Translations under genes and position numbers: made by a program | Shown: piece after piece, positions 7,596-15,495 of the stretch | Layout: every line of letters starts with the position of its first letter | Numbering within the stretch: the stretch's first letter is position 1 | Origin: Achromobacter sp. RTa | GTDB lineage: Bacteria; Pseudomonadota; Gammaproteobacteria; Burkholderiales; Burkholderiaceae_B | Assembly (NCBI RefSeq): GCF_000757485.1 | Contig: NZ_JPYO01000043.1 | Location: 1-64,000 of the forward strand | DNA length: 64,000 nucleotides | Direction: 5' to 3' | The notes under the pieces: generated by a model | Told to the model about the DNA's origin: nothing | Database searches by the model: none | The model's input: the letters and a program-made list of their open reading frames with translations, nothing else

Positions 7596-9191
7596 TCAGA
7601 AGCCCACGGCCTGGCCGTCCCGCCGCGAATCCGACGCCGCGACATACCCGCCCTGGGGCAGGCGGCAGATCAGCTGCGCCGAGCCGAATTCCAGGCTGTC
7701 GGCAGGCGCGACGGCGACGTTGTGGCCGCGCGCGCGCAGCGCATCGACCACGTCCGCGGGCAAGTGCGATTCCACGTTCACCACGGGGCCTTTTTCCACG
7801 CGGAAGCGCGGCGCGTCGCTCATGGCCTGGGGGTTCTGGCCGAACGCCGCCAGGCGCGTGACCATCTGCAGGTGCCCCTGCGCCTGCATCGACCCTCCCA
7901 TGACGCCGAACGACATCACGGGCTGGCCGCCGCGCGTGACGAAGGCGGGAATGATGGTGTGCATCGGCTTCTTGCGCGGCGCGACCTGGTTGGCATGGCC
8001 CGGCGTGAGCACAAAGTTCAGGCCGCGGTTGTGCAGGCTGATGCCGGTGTCGGGCACGACGACGCCGGAGCCGAAGCCGTGGTAGTTCGACTGGATGAAG
8101 GACACCATGGTGCCGTTGGCGTCGGAGGCGGTCAGGTACACCGTGCCGCCGGTGGCCGGCGTGCCCGCAACCGGCACGCTGGCGCGGTCCATGGAGATCA
8201 GGCGCGCGCGTTCGGCCAGGTAGGCGCGGTCCAGCAGCGCGTTCGCGCTGGTGCGCATGTGGCGCGGATCGGCGACGTGCTGGTGCAGGTCCGCGAAGGC
8301 CAGCTTCATCGCTTCGATGCTGACGTGGTAGTAGTCCGCGCTGTCGCGGCCCATTGCCTCCAGGTCGAACTGCTCCAGCATGCCCAGGGCCATCAGCGCC
8401 GAAATGCCCTGGCCGTTGGGCGGGATTTCGTGCAGCTCGTAGCCGCGGAACGACTGGGAAATGGGGGCGACCCATTCGGGGCGGTGTTCCGCCAGGTCCG
8501 TGGCGCTGAGCGCGCCGCCGGTCTGGCTGGCGAAGTCGGCGATCTTGCGGGCGAGTTCGCCGCGGTAAAAGCTCTCGCCGCCGCTTTCGGCGATCTCGCG
8601 CAGCGTCTTGCCCTGTGCCGGAAAGCGCCACCATTCGCCGGCTTGGGGCGCGCGGCCCTGCGGCAGGAAGGCGGCGGCAAAGCCCGGTTCCTGCGCCAGC
8701 TTGGGCGCTTGCGTGGCCCATTGGCGGGCGATGGTGGGCGAGACTGCGAAGCCTTCTTCGGCATAGGCGATGGCCGGTTCGAACAGCTTGGCGAAGGGCA
8801 GCTTGCCAAAGCGCTCGGACAATTCCTTCCAGCCCGCCACCTGGCCCGGCACGGTGACCGTACCCCAGCCAGTGCCAGGCATCGCCTCGCGGCCGGCGAA
8901 GTATTCAGGCGTCCACGCCGCGGGCGCGCAGCCGCTGGAATTCAAGCCGTGCAGGCGGCCGTCGTGCCAGACCAGGGCGAACATGTCGCCGCCGATGCCA
9001 TTCATGACGGGCTCGAGCACCGTCAGCGCGATCGCGGTCGCGATGGCGCTATCGACGGCGTTGCCGCCGGCCAGCAGCATGCGCAGGCCGGCCTGCGCCG
9101 CCAGCGGCTGGCTGGTCGCGACCGCGTTGGCGGCCAGGACGGGCATTTTCTTGGAGGCGTAAGGGAAAGACCAATCGAAGGGGGAAGACAT
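7596..9191 (-). CDS. ggt: Gamma-glutamyltransferase (leaderless, YwrD-like)
   Basis: A 531-residue N-terminal-nucleophile hydrolase that cleaves or transfers gamma-glutamyl groups and matures by self-cleavage before a threonine. Seen here: GGNAVDSAIATAIALTVLEPVMNGIGG (large-subunit signature, about residues 42-70), and the predicted cleavage and catalytic Thr at T350 in TGGTVYLTASDANG, followed by the small subunit with PDTGISLHNRG and the MHTIIPAF/GxxMSFGVMGG stretches. The N-terminus (MSSPFDWSFPY) has no signal peptide, unlike the periplasmic E. coli enzyme, so it is probably cytoplasmic. It lies 24 nt downstream of a Bug receptor gene on the same strand, suggesting uptake and hydrolysis of a gamma-glutamyl or N-acyl compound. 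Confidence 0.9.
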   Translation of the reverse strand: MSSPFDWSFPYASKKMPVLAANAVATSQPLAAQAGLRMLLAGGNAVDSAIATAIALTVLEPVMNGIGGDMFALVWHDGRLHGLNSSGCAPAAWTPEYFAGREAMPGTGWGTVTVPGQVAGWKELSERFGKLPFAKLFEPAIAYAEEGFAVSPTIARQWATQAPKLAQEPGFAAAFLPQGRAPQAGEWWRFPAQGKTLREIAESGGESFYRGELARKIADFASQTGGALSATDLAEHRPEWVAPISQSFRGYELHEIPPNGQGISALMALGMLEQFDLEAMGRDSADYYHVSIEAMKLAFADLHQHVADPRHMRTSANALLDRAYLAERARLISMDRASVPVAGTPATGGTVYLTASDANGTMVSFIQSNYHGFGSGVVVPDTGISLHNRGLNFVLTPGHANQVAPRKKPMHTIIPAFVTRGGQPVMSFGVMGGSMQAQGHLQMVTRLAAFGQNPQAMSDAPRFRVEKGPVVNVESHLPADVVDALRARGHNVAVAPADSLEFGSAQLICRLPQGGYVAASDSRRDGQAVGF

Positions 9192-9215
9192 GGGTGCTGG
9201 AGCTCGTCGTGGAAA

Positions 9216-10190
9216 TTACTGCGGGGTGATGCCGGCCTGGTCGATCAACTGCTTGGTACGGGGGATTTCGGCTTTGATAAAGGCCGCGAATTCCTCGCGG
9301 GTGCCGCCTCGGGGCTCGGCGCCGGTTTCCGCCAGCTTACCGCGCAGCGTGGGGTCGGCAAGCACTTTGTTGACGGCGCGGTTGAGTTTGTCGAGCACGG
9401 GGGCAGGCGTGCCTTCGGGGGCCACCAGACCGTACCATGGCGCGATGTCGTACCCGGCATAGCCCTGTTCGGCGATGGTGGGGATGTCCGGCGCCAACGC
9501 CGAGCGCTTGGAGTTGGACATGCCCAGCGCCAGCAGCGCGCCGCTCTTGGCCTGGGGCAGCCCCGTCATGATGGTGTCGAAATACATCGAGACCTGGCCG
9601 CTCAGCAGCGCGGGGATGGCCTCGCCCGCGCCCTTGTAGGGCACGTGCAGGATGTCGATCCCGGCCACCGATTTGAGCATTTCGCCGGCCATGTGCGAGG
9701 TCGTGCCGGTGCCGAACGAGGCATAGGTCAGCTTGCCGGGGTTGGCGCGGGCGTAGGCGACCATTTCCGGAAGCGTCTTGAAGGGCTGGGACGGATTGGC
9801 CAGCAGGATGTTGGGCGTGTAGGCAACCATCGAGACCAGCTCGAAGGCATCGGGGTCGTAGGCCAGGCGCTTCTGCAGAAACCGGTTGGTCACGATGGCG
9901 GCCGGCCCGCCCATCAACAGGGTGTAGCCATCCGGCGCGGAGCGCGCGACCGAGGCGCTGCCGATCGCGGCCGCGGCGCCGGGACGCGCCTCGACGACAA
10001 AGGGCTGACCCAATTCCGTCGACAGCGCCGCGCCCAGCTGGCGCGAGATCAGGTCGGTTGCGGAGCCGGCCTGGAAGGGCACGACGATGCGCACGGGATG
10101 CTGCGGCCAGTCGGTGGCCTGGGCGCCGGCCTGGGCCGCGAAGGCCAAGGCGGCGGCGCCTGCGAGCGCCTGGATGAAACGGAACTTCAT
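9216..10190 (-). CDS. Bug-family periplasmic solute receptor
   Basis: A 324-residue secreted protein. Signal peptide residues 1-25 (MKFRF, hydrophobic core, AQAGAQA). The mature start WPQHPVRIVVPFQAGSATDLISR matches the Bug pattern (most members have PGG where this one has QAGS, a small variation). HVPYKGAGEAIP and PTIAEQGYAGYD are further family marks. It is the first gene of a unit with gamma-glutamyltransferase and is divergent from a GntR regulator, which probably controls it. The ligand is unknown. Confidence 0.9.
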   Translation of the reverse strand: MKFRFIQALAGAAALAFAAQAGAQATDWPQHPVRIVVPFQAGSATDLISRQLGAALSTELGQPFVVEARPGAAAAIGSASVARSAPDGYTLLMGGPAAIVTNRFLQKRLAYDPDAFELVSMVAYTPNILLANPSQPFKTLPEMVAYARANPGKLTYASFGTGTTSHMAGEMLKSVAGIDILHVPYKGAGEAIPALLSGQVSMYFDTIMTGLPQAKSGALLALGMSNSKRSALAPDIPTIAEQGYAGYDIAPWYGLVAPEGTPAPVLDKLNRAVNKVLADPTLRGKLAETGAEPRGGTREEFAAFIKAEIPRTKQLIDQAGITPQ

Positions 10191-10268
10191 GGATTCCCCT
10201 TGATCGCGTTATGGAAAGCGTGGGGACGATTAGACGCAAAGCACGGTCCGGCGACCATTAGTGTTTGC

Positions 10269-10290
10269 ATCCATGGATCATTGGATCCAA
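10269..10290. promoter_or_regulatory. Two adjacent palindromes, likely GntR/FCD operator
   Basis: ATCCATGGAT (10269-10278) and TTGGATCCAA (10281-10290) are two perfect 10-bp palindromes 2 nt apart, in the intergenic region between the Bug receptor and the GntR gene. FCD-type GntR regulators bind short TGGATCCA-like or TTGTATACAA-like palindromes, so this is a good candidate operator for the adjacent regulator. Confidence 0.55.
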
Positions 10291-10346
10291 TTTGTGTTAT
10301 TTTTGCGTTTATCTATCATGGCGGCTTTCCGAGCCGTGGGACGACA

Positions 10347-11003
10347 ATGCTGCAATTCCAGAAGACAGCGATCAGCGCCGAAGACGAGGCATACCTGCAC
10401 CTGCAGCAGGAGATCCGGCTTGGGCGCTACGCGCCGGGCCAGCGCCTGGTGCCCGAGGCCGTGGCCGCGGAAATCGGCACCAGCCGCATGCCGGTGCGTG
10501 GCGCGTTGCGGCGTCTCGCGTCGGAAGGGCTGGTTGAAATCCGCGCCAACCGCGGCGCGGTGGTGCGCGGCCTGAATCAGCAGGAAATGCTGGAAGTGTT
10601 CGAAATGCGCTCCGTGCTCGAAGGGCTGGCCATGCGCAATGCGGTGCTGCACATGAACGCCGAGCACATCCGCCGCCTGTCGAATTCGCTGGAGCTCCTG
10701 GAGCAAGGTCCGGGCGAAGACCTGGACTGGACCACCGCCCACCGCGAATTCCACGAGTACCTGTGCAGCTTCTGCCAGCAGCCCCGTCTTCTGCGCCAGA
10801 TATCCGAGCTGCATTCCGTCGTCGAGCCCTATATGCGCCTGTGGGCGGCCCAGCCCGGGCGAGTCATGCGCGTGCGCGAATCGCACCAGGAGCTGATCGA
10901 CGCTTTGCGCACGCGCGATCCGGCGCGCTGCGAGGCCGCGATGCGGCAACACGTGCTGAACACCGTGCCAGCCCTGCAGGCATTTCTGGAACAGGCGTCC
11001 TAG
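10347..11003 (+). CDS. GntR-family (FCD domain) transcriptional regulator
   Basis: A 218-residue protein. The N-terminal winged helix (about residues 10-75) has GQRLVPEAVAAEIGTSRMPVRGALRRL. The C-terminal all-helical FCD ligand-binding domain has three spaced histidines (HREFHEYL, ESHQELIDAL, MRQHVLN) typical of its metal site. The start ATG 10347 gives a normal-length FCD regulator; the ribosome site is weak (GTGGGAC). It is divergent from the Bug-ggt unit and has two palindromes in its promoter region, suggesting autoregulation and control of that unit. Confidence 0.88.
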   Translation: MLQFQKTAISAEDEAYLHLQQEIRLGRYAPGQRLVPEAVAAEIGTSRMPVRGALRRLASEGLVEIRANRGAVVRGLNQQEMLEVFEMRSVLEGLAMRNAVLHMNAEHIRRLSNSLELLEQGPGEDLDWTTAHREFHEYLCSFCQQPRLLRQISELHSVVEPYMRLWAAQPGRVMRVRESHQELIDALRTRDPARCEAAMRQHVLNTVPALQAFLEQAS

Positions 11004-11058
11004 GACACGGCCAGCCTTGCTTTAGACTGGGGGCCATCGCATCCAGCCGAGCCCCGCC

Positions 11059-11550
11059 ATGACCGAATCCGCCGCCACCCTGATCCGCCGCCTGGGCCTG
11101 CTGCCGCATCCCGAAGGCGGCCATTACCGCGAAACCTATCGCGCCGCCGACATGGTTACGCGCGCCGACGGCGCGCGCCGCGCGGCCAGCACCGCTATCT
11201 ATTACCTGCTGTGCGACGGGGCGTGGTCCACCTGGCATCGCATCCGCGCCGACGAGCTCTGGCATTTCCATGCGGGCTCGCCGCTGCATGTCCATGTGCT
11301 GGCGCCGGATGGCGGCTATCGGTGCCTGCGGCTGGGCAACGCGCTGGAGGATCCCGGCGCCGAGTTCCAGGCGGTCGTGCCGGCCGGCAGCTGGTTCGCG
11401 GCCGAGCTGGCCGAGCCGGGCGGCCATGCGCTTGCCGGCTGCACCGTGGCGCCGGGATTTGAGTTCAGCGAGTTCGAGCTGGCCGGCGCCGGCGAGCTGT
11501 CGCGCCTGTATCCGGCTCAGGCCGACCTGATCGCCCGCCTGACGCGCTGA
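11059..11550 (+). CDS. Cupin_5 (DUF985) family protein
   Basis: A 163-residue single-domain cupin. It has the family pattern LGLLPHPEGGHYRETYR at the N-terminus, TAIYYLL, W-HR--ADE-WHFHAG and PAGSWFAAEL, with the C-terminal APGFEFSEFEL. Members are small beta-barrel proteins of unknown function; some are described as sugar-epimerase-like. Its stop codon TGA abuts the stop of the convergent EamA gene (TGA/TCA at 11548-11553), leaving no room for a terminator. Confidence 0.85.
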   Translation: MTESAATLIRRLGLLPHPEGGHYRETYRAADMVTRADGARRAASTAIYYLLCDGAWSTWHRIRADELWHFHAGSPLHVHVLAPDGGYRCLRLGNALEDPGAEFQAVVPAGSWFAAELAEPGGHALAGCTVAPGFEFSEFELAGAGELSRLYPAQADLIARLTR

Positions 11551-12468
11551 TCAGCCCGCGCCTTTCGCGCCCGGCGCAGGAGCCTGGGGCTTCTTCCTGC
11601 GGGGAAGCTTGGCTTCGCTGGCAAGGACGCCGGCGACGATGAGGCCCGCGCCCACCAGCGCCAGCGCCGGCAGGCGGTCGCCCGCCAGGCGGCCCACGAT
11701 GCCGCCCCACACCGGTTCGCCCGCATAGATGACTGTGGCCCGGGTAGGCGACACGGATTTCTGCGCCCAGTTCATGGTCAGCTGGATGATGGCGCTGGCC
11801 AGCCCCAGGCCGATGGCCGCGCCCGCCCACAGCCACGAGAATGCGGGCGCCGTTTCGCCCATGGCCGGCATCAGGGCGAACGAGACCAGGCCTGCCGTGA
11901 GCAATTGCACCGCGGTCACGCGGCGGCTGTCCACCGACTTGGCGAACAGGCCGATCAGGATGATTTCGGCGGCGATGGCTGCGGCGCCCGCCAGCGTTGC
12001 GGCTTCGCCGGCGTTGAAGCTCAGCGCGCCCGCCTGAGGGCCGGCCAGCAGGATCAGGCCGGTGAAGGCCAGCGCCACGCCCACCCAGCTCATCAGGCCG
12101 GGCGGCTTTTTCAGCACGGCCCATTGCAATAGCGGCACGATGGGCACATAGAGAGCCGTTATGAAGGCCGACTGGCTGCTCGTGATGGTCTGCAGGCCGT
12201 AGGTTTGCAGGAAGTAGCCCAGGAACAGGGCGGAACCGATGGCGATGCCGGCGCCGATTTCGCGGCGGGTGATCGCCGCCATGCGCCTGCGGAACAGCAG
12301 CAAGGACATTCCGCCCGCGATCGTGAAGCGCACGCCCACGAAGAACAGGGGGCCGCTGTGCTGCATGGCGATGTGGATGATGAGGAAGGTGCTGCCCCAC
12401 AGCATGGTGACCAGCACCAGGGCGATTTCCTGGCGGGACAGGGCGAACATCGAAGTCTTGGGTGTCAC
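11551..12468 (-). CDS. EamA/DMT-family membrane exporter
   Basis: A 305-residue inner-membrane protein with about ten hydrophobic segments arranged as two EamA repeats (about residues 14-145 and 160-285). The start LVLVTMLWGSTFLIIHIA and mid-repeat SAFITALYVPIVPLLQW are typical of the RhaT/YdcZ-like drug/metabolite transporter superfamily. The lysine- and proline-rich tail (RRKKPQAPAPG) is cytoplasmic. The substrate is unknown. It converges on the cupin gene with abutting stop codons. Confidence 0.87.
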   Translation of the reverse strand: MTPKTSMFALSRQEIALVLVTMLWGSTFLIIHIAMQHSGPLFFVGVRFTIAGGMSLLLFRRRMAAITRREIGAGIAIGSALFLGYFLQTYGLQTITSSQSAFITALYVPIVPLLQWAVLKKPPGLMSWVGVALAFTGLILLAGPQAGALSFNAGEAATLAGAAAIAAEIILIGLFAKSVDSRRVTAVQLLTAGLVSFALMPAMGETAPAFSWLWAGAAIGLGLASAIIQLTMNWAQKSVSPTRATVIYAGEPVWGGIVGRLAGDRLPALALVGAGLIVAGVLASEAKLPRRKKPQAPAPGAKGAG

Positions 12469-12742
12469 GGCTTGTTTCGAGTGCTACGAGTGTGGGCAAT
12501 ATACTGCGCCGCGCCAGCCTGGGTGGCCGTTCACCGAACAGGTTTTGGCGGCTTCCCTCTTTTCCGCATATAGCGGGGAGTAATATGACGCGTCCGGCGG
12601 TCGATGGCCGCCGGAAAAAAAAGCCGATTCGCGCCTTGTCCTTCCCGCTTGCCGTCAGCTGCGCCCTTGCGCGCGCTTCCGGCCTCGTTCACGAAGCCGG
12701 GCGCGCAAGCGGCCACAAAGAAGACATCGAGGAGAAGCACAC

Positions 12743-14011
12743 GTGGACAAGCAAGAGTCGGGCGGCTGGTATTTCGGCTGGAATATCGTAGGCGCCGCTG
12801 CGGTACTCACCCTGTTGACCGTCGGCCTGCGCATGAGCATCGGGCCGTTCTTCCTGCCCATGGCGGAAAGCATGGGCTTCACGCGCAGCACACTGTCCGG
12901 CATCGTGGCGGTCGGCATGCTTTGCTATGGCCTGGGCATGCCGGTGGCGGGATACCTGGTCAGCACGCAGGGCACGCGCTTCGTGCTGCTTGCGGGGACG
13001 GCCATCGTCGTCGCATCGTCCATTTGGGCCGTATTCGCCAGCGGGCCCATCGAGTTCCTGCTGTCCTTCGGCGTGGCCCTGTCGATCGGCCTGGCATTCA
13101 CCAGCCCGGTGGCGCTGACGCCGGTGATCAGCCGTTGGTTCACGCGCCAGCGCGGCATGGCGCTGTTCTTCCTGTCCACCGGGTCCATGGCCGGCATCGC
13201 GCTGATGACGCCCGCGCTGACCTTCTCCATCTCCGCGGTGGGGTGGAAGGAAACGCTGGTGGGGTTCTCGGTGCTGTTTGCCCTGCTGACGGTGCCGATG
13301 GCGCTTTTCATCATGCGCGACGAGGCCCCTGAGCACACGGACCTGCTGCCTCACCAGATCGTGGGCAAGACGCGAGGCGCCAAGCCCGCCTCCAGGCAAG
13401 CCGCGCCCAATGTCCGCGCTGCCCTGCGTTCGCTGCCGTTCTGGCAGGTGGCGCTGGGGCTGTTCGCCTGTGGGTTCAGCATGAACCTGCTGGGCACGCA
13501 TGGGGTGCCCATGCTGATGGACCACGGCTTCGACGCCACCACCAGTTCGCTGGGCATCGGCCTGATCGGCCTGGTGGCGATCTTCAGCACGCTGGTTCTG
13601 GGCCGGCTGTCCGACCAGGTCGAGCGCCGCAATATTCTCGCCACCATTTACCTGGTGCGGGGGCTGGGGTTCTTCGCGCTGGTCATGGTGGGCGCGCATT
13701 GGGAGCTCTACGCGGCGGCCACCATCGGCGGCGTCGTGTGGGCCGGCAGCATCGCCCTGTCGTCCGCGATCCTGGCCGACGTCTATGGCATCCGTCTGGT
13801 GGGGGTGCTGTACGGCCTGGCCTACCTGGGGCACCAGGTGGGCGGCATGATCAGTTCATGGCTGGGCGGATGGGCCTTCGAAGCCTTCGGCACGCATTGG
13901 GTCGCCTTCGGTTCGGCCGGGGTGCTGCTGCTGGCGGCGGCGCTGATTTCCCTGCGCCTGCCCGGGCGAGGCCTGCCGCGCGGGCAGGTGGCCGCCGCCG
14001 GCGGAAACTGA
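12743..14011 (+). CDS. MFS transporter (monocarboxylate/oxalate-formate antiporter-like)
   Basis: A 422-residue protein with about 12 membrane spans and the N-terminal GWYFGWNIVGAAAV and GFTRSTLSGIVA patterns common in MFS carboxylate transporters of the MCT/OxlT group. The central loop (about residues 195-230) is basic and hydrophilic. It has a GTG start at 12743, with GAGGAG 6 nt upstream. It converges with the beta-hydroxyacid dehydrogenase gene, 6 nt apart. The substrate is probably an organic acid, by family. Confidence 0.85.
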   Translation: MDKQESGGWYFGWNIVGAAAVLTLLTVGLRMSIGPFFLPMAESMGFTRSTLSGIVAVGMLCYGLGMPVAGYLVSTQGTRFVLLAGTAIVVASSIWAVFASGPIEFLLSFGVALSIGLAFTSPVALTPVISRWFTRQRGMALFFLSTGSMAGIALMTPALTFSISAVGWKETLVGFSVLFALLTVPMALFIMRDEAPEHTDLLPHQIVGKTRGAKPASRQAAPNVRAALRSLPFWQVALGLFACGFSMNLLGTHGVPMLMDHGFDATTSSLGIGLIGLVAIFSTLVLGRLSDQVERRNILATIYLVRGLGFFALVMVGAHWELYAAATIGGVVWAGSIALSSAILADVYGIRLVGVLYGLAYLGHQVGGMISSWLGGWAFEAFGTHWVAFGSAGVLLLAAALISLRLPGRGLPRGQVAAAGGN

Positions 14012-14017
14012 AACCGG

Positions 14018-14890
14018 CTAGCGGTCTTTCAGCAGCGACACCAGTTCGGGCACGTAGCGTTCTCCGCCGCCCTGCGTCACGGCCTGGTCGAAGGTGTGCT
14101 GCACGGCGGCGCCGATTTCCCTTACCGCGCCCGTTTCCGCGGCCATGGTGTTGTAGTAGGACAGGTCTTTCTGCGCGTTCGACATGAAGAAGCGCAGCGA
14201 GGATGGGTCCTGCTCCAGCAGATAGGGCTTGATGCGCTCCAGCGCCACGCCGCCGCCGCCGCCCTTGGCCAGCACGTCCGCGAACACGGCGGGATCGATA
14301 TCCGAGCGCAGCGCGCAGGCCGCGGCTTCCGATAGCAGCGCGACCACCCCCAGCGACACGTAGTTGTGCAATAGCTTCATTCGGTGGCCGGCGCCGACGG
14401 GGCCGGCGTGCGTGATGTTCTCTGCGAAGCAGGCCAGCAGCGGCTTGCATTCTTCGAATAGCGCGGCATCTCCGCCCACCAGCAGGTTGAGCCGGCCTTC
14501 GGCGGCCTCTTTCGGGGTGCGCGTCATCGGCGCGTCCAGGAAGCGGCCCCCGGCTTCGGTAACCGCCTGCGCCACTTTTGCGGTGGAGGAGGGGATGGCG
14601 GTGGAGCAATCGATGATGACCGTGCCGGGACGGATGCCTTCCAGCACGCCGCCCGGCGACAGCAGCACGGCTTCGACCTGCGGGCTGCCGGTGACGCACA
14701 GGATGATTACGTCGGACTGCGCGGCCAGCGTGGCGCCATCGGCGACGCTGGCCGCACCGGCAGCCTTGAGCGCGTCCAGAGGCTGGTTGCCGGGGTGCTC
14801 AAGCACCGTCAGCGCGTGACCGTGCTTGACCAGATTGCTTGCAATGCCATGGCCCATGAGGCCGATTCCAACCATGCCGACTTTCGCCAT
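14018..14890 (-). CDS. Beta-hydroxyacid dehydrogenase (3-hydroxyisobutyrate / tartronate-semialdehyde reductase family)
   Basis: A 290-residue NAD(P)-dependent oxidoreductase. It has an N-terminal Rossmann motif GMVGIGLMGHGIA, the substrate-binding stretch DAPMTRTPKEAAEGRLNLLVGG (in place of the usual APVSGG), and the catalytic lysine in GAGHRMKLLHNY. The TRTP variation at the substrate loop means the substrate differs from classical 3-hydroxyisobutyrate. A promoter region of about 210 nt containing TTCGAA repeats separates it from the divergent DUF35-thiolase operon, so the two may be co-regulated. Confidence 0.85.
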   Translation of the reverse strand: MAKVGMVGIGLMGHGIASNLVKHGHALTVLEHPGNQPLDALKAAGAASVADGATLAAQSDVIILCVTGSPQVEAVLLSPGGVLEGIRPGTVIIDCSTAIPSSTAKVAQAVTEAGGRFLDAPMTRTPKEAAEGRLNLLVGGDAALFEECKPLLACFAENITHAGPVGAGHRMKLLHNYVSLGVVALLSEAAACALRSDIDPAVFADVLAKGGGGGVALERIKPYLLEQDPSSLRFFMSNAQKDLSYYNTMAAETGAVREIGAAVQHTFDQAVTQGGGERYVPELVSLLKDR

Positions 14891-14958
14891 CTTCCAATGC
14901 TCCTGCCATGTAATAAGGGGGCTTGTTATCGCGTAAATCTTACTCTGACTTGCGGCGC

Positions 14959-14994
14959 TTCGAATATGCCGAAAGAAGCCTTCGAATCTTTCGG
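14959..14994. promoter_or_regulatory. Pair of TTCGAAT direct repeats 22 bp apart, candidate operator
   Basis: TTCGAATATGCCGAA (14959-14973) and TTCGAATCTTTCGG (14981-14994) are near-identical and spaced two DNA turns apart, between the dehydrogenase gene and the beta-oxidation operon. The reverse complement of the second copy, CCGAAAGATTCGAA, differs from CCGAAATATTCGAA at 24027 at two positions. I infer a shared operator; the regulator is not identified. Confidence 0.4.
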
Positions 14995-15102
14995 ATGGTA
15001 AGGGGTGGGAGCCATTCCTAAAATCGTTCCACTGCCGCAGGCCTTGCCAGGCCCGGATCGAAATACAACGGAGACAGCCGCCCGCAGGGCGGACACATCA
15101 GC

Positions 15103-15495
15103 ATGCCCAACACCGCAACAGAGCCGGCGGCCAGCGCCGAGCGCCACTATTTCGAGCAGCTCGCGCAGGGCCGCTTCGTCATTCCGCAATGCCAGGCCTG
15201 CGCCAGGCACCATTTTTACCCCAGGGTGGTCTGCCCGCATTGCGGCTCCGACGCCCTGCGCTGGGTCGAGCCCAGCGGCCGGGGAGAGGTCTATTCCACG
15301 ACCGTCGTGCGCAGCAAGGGCGGCGACTACACCGTATGCCTCGTGGATCTCGACGAAGGCCCGCGCCTGATGAGCCGAATCGTGGATATGCCCGTGGACG
15401 ACGTGGCCATCGGCCTGCGGGTCCGCGCCCGGATCGACGAAGTGGATGGCGCGCCGCTGCTGGTATTCGTGGAACAGACGGGGGAACGCGCATGA
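15103..15495 (+). CDS. DUF35 Zn-ribbon / OB-fold acyl-CoA-associated protein
   Basis: A 130-residue protein. An N-terminal helix is followed by a rubredoxin-like zinc ribbon (C30, C33, C44, C47) and an OB-fold (GEVYSTTVVRSKGGDYTVCLVDLDEG). DUF35 proteins work with SCP2-type thiolases, where they help bind and channel the acyl-CoA (as in archaeal HMG-CoA synthase complexes and steroid aldolases). The ATG of the thiolase-like gene overlaps its stop (ATGA at 15492), the normal pairing for this family. It is the first gene of a six- or seven-gene acyl-CoA degradation operon. Confidence 0.87.
   Translation: MPNTATEPAASAERHYFEQLAQGRFVIPQCQACARHHFYPRVVCPHCGSDALRWVEPSGRGEVYSTTVVRSKGGDYTVCLVDLDEGPRLMSRIVDMPVDDVAIGLRVRARIDEVDGAPLLVFVEQTGERA

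Noticed and set aside
7722..11003. A 1093-codon plus-strand frame opposite the GGT and Bug genes
   Set aside because: It is antisense to two clear genes on the minus strand and only its 3' 218 codons (from ATG 10347) code a real GntR protein. The upstream part is a high-GC shadow with Arg/Ala/Gly/His composition.
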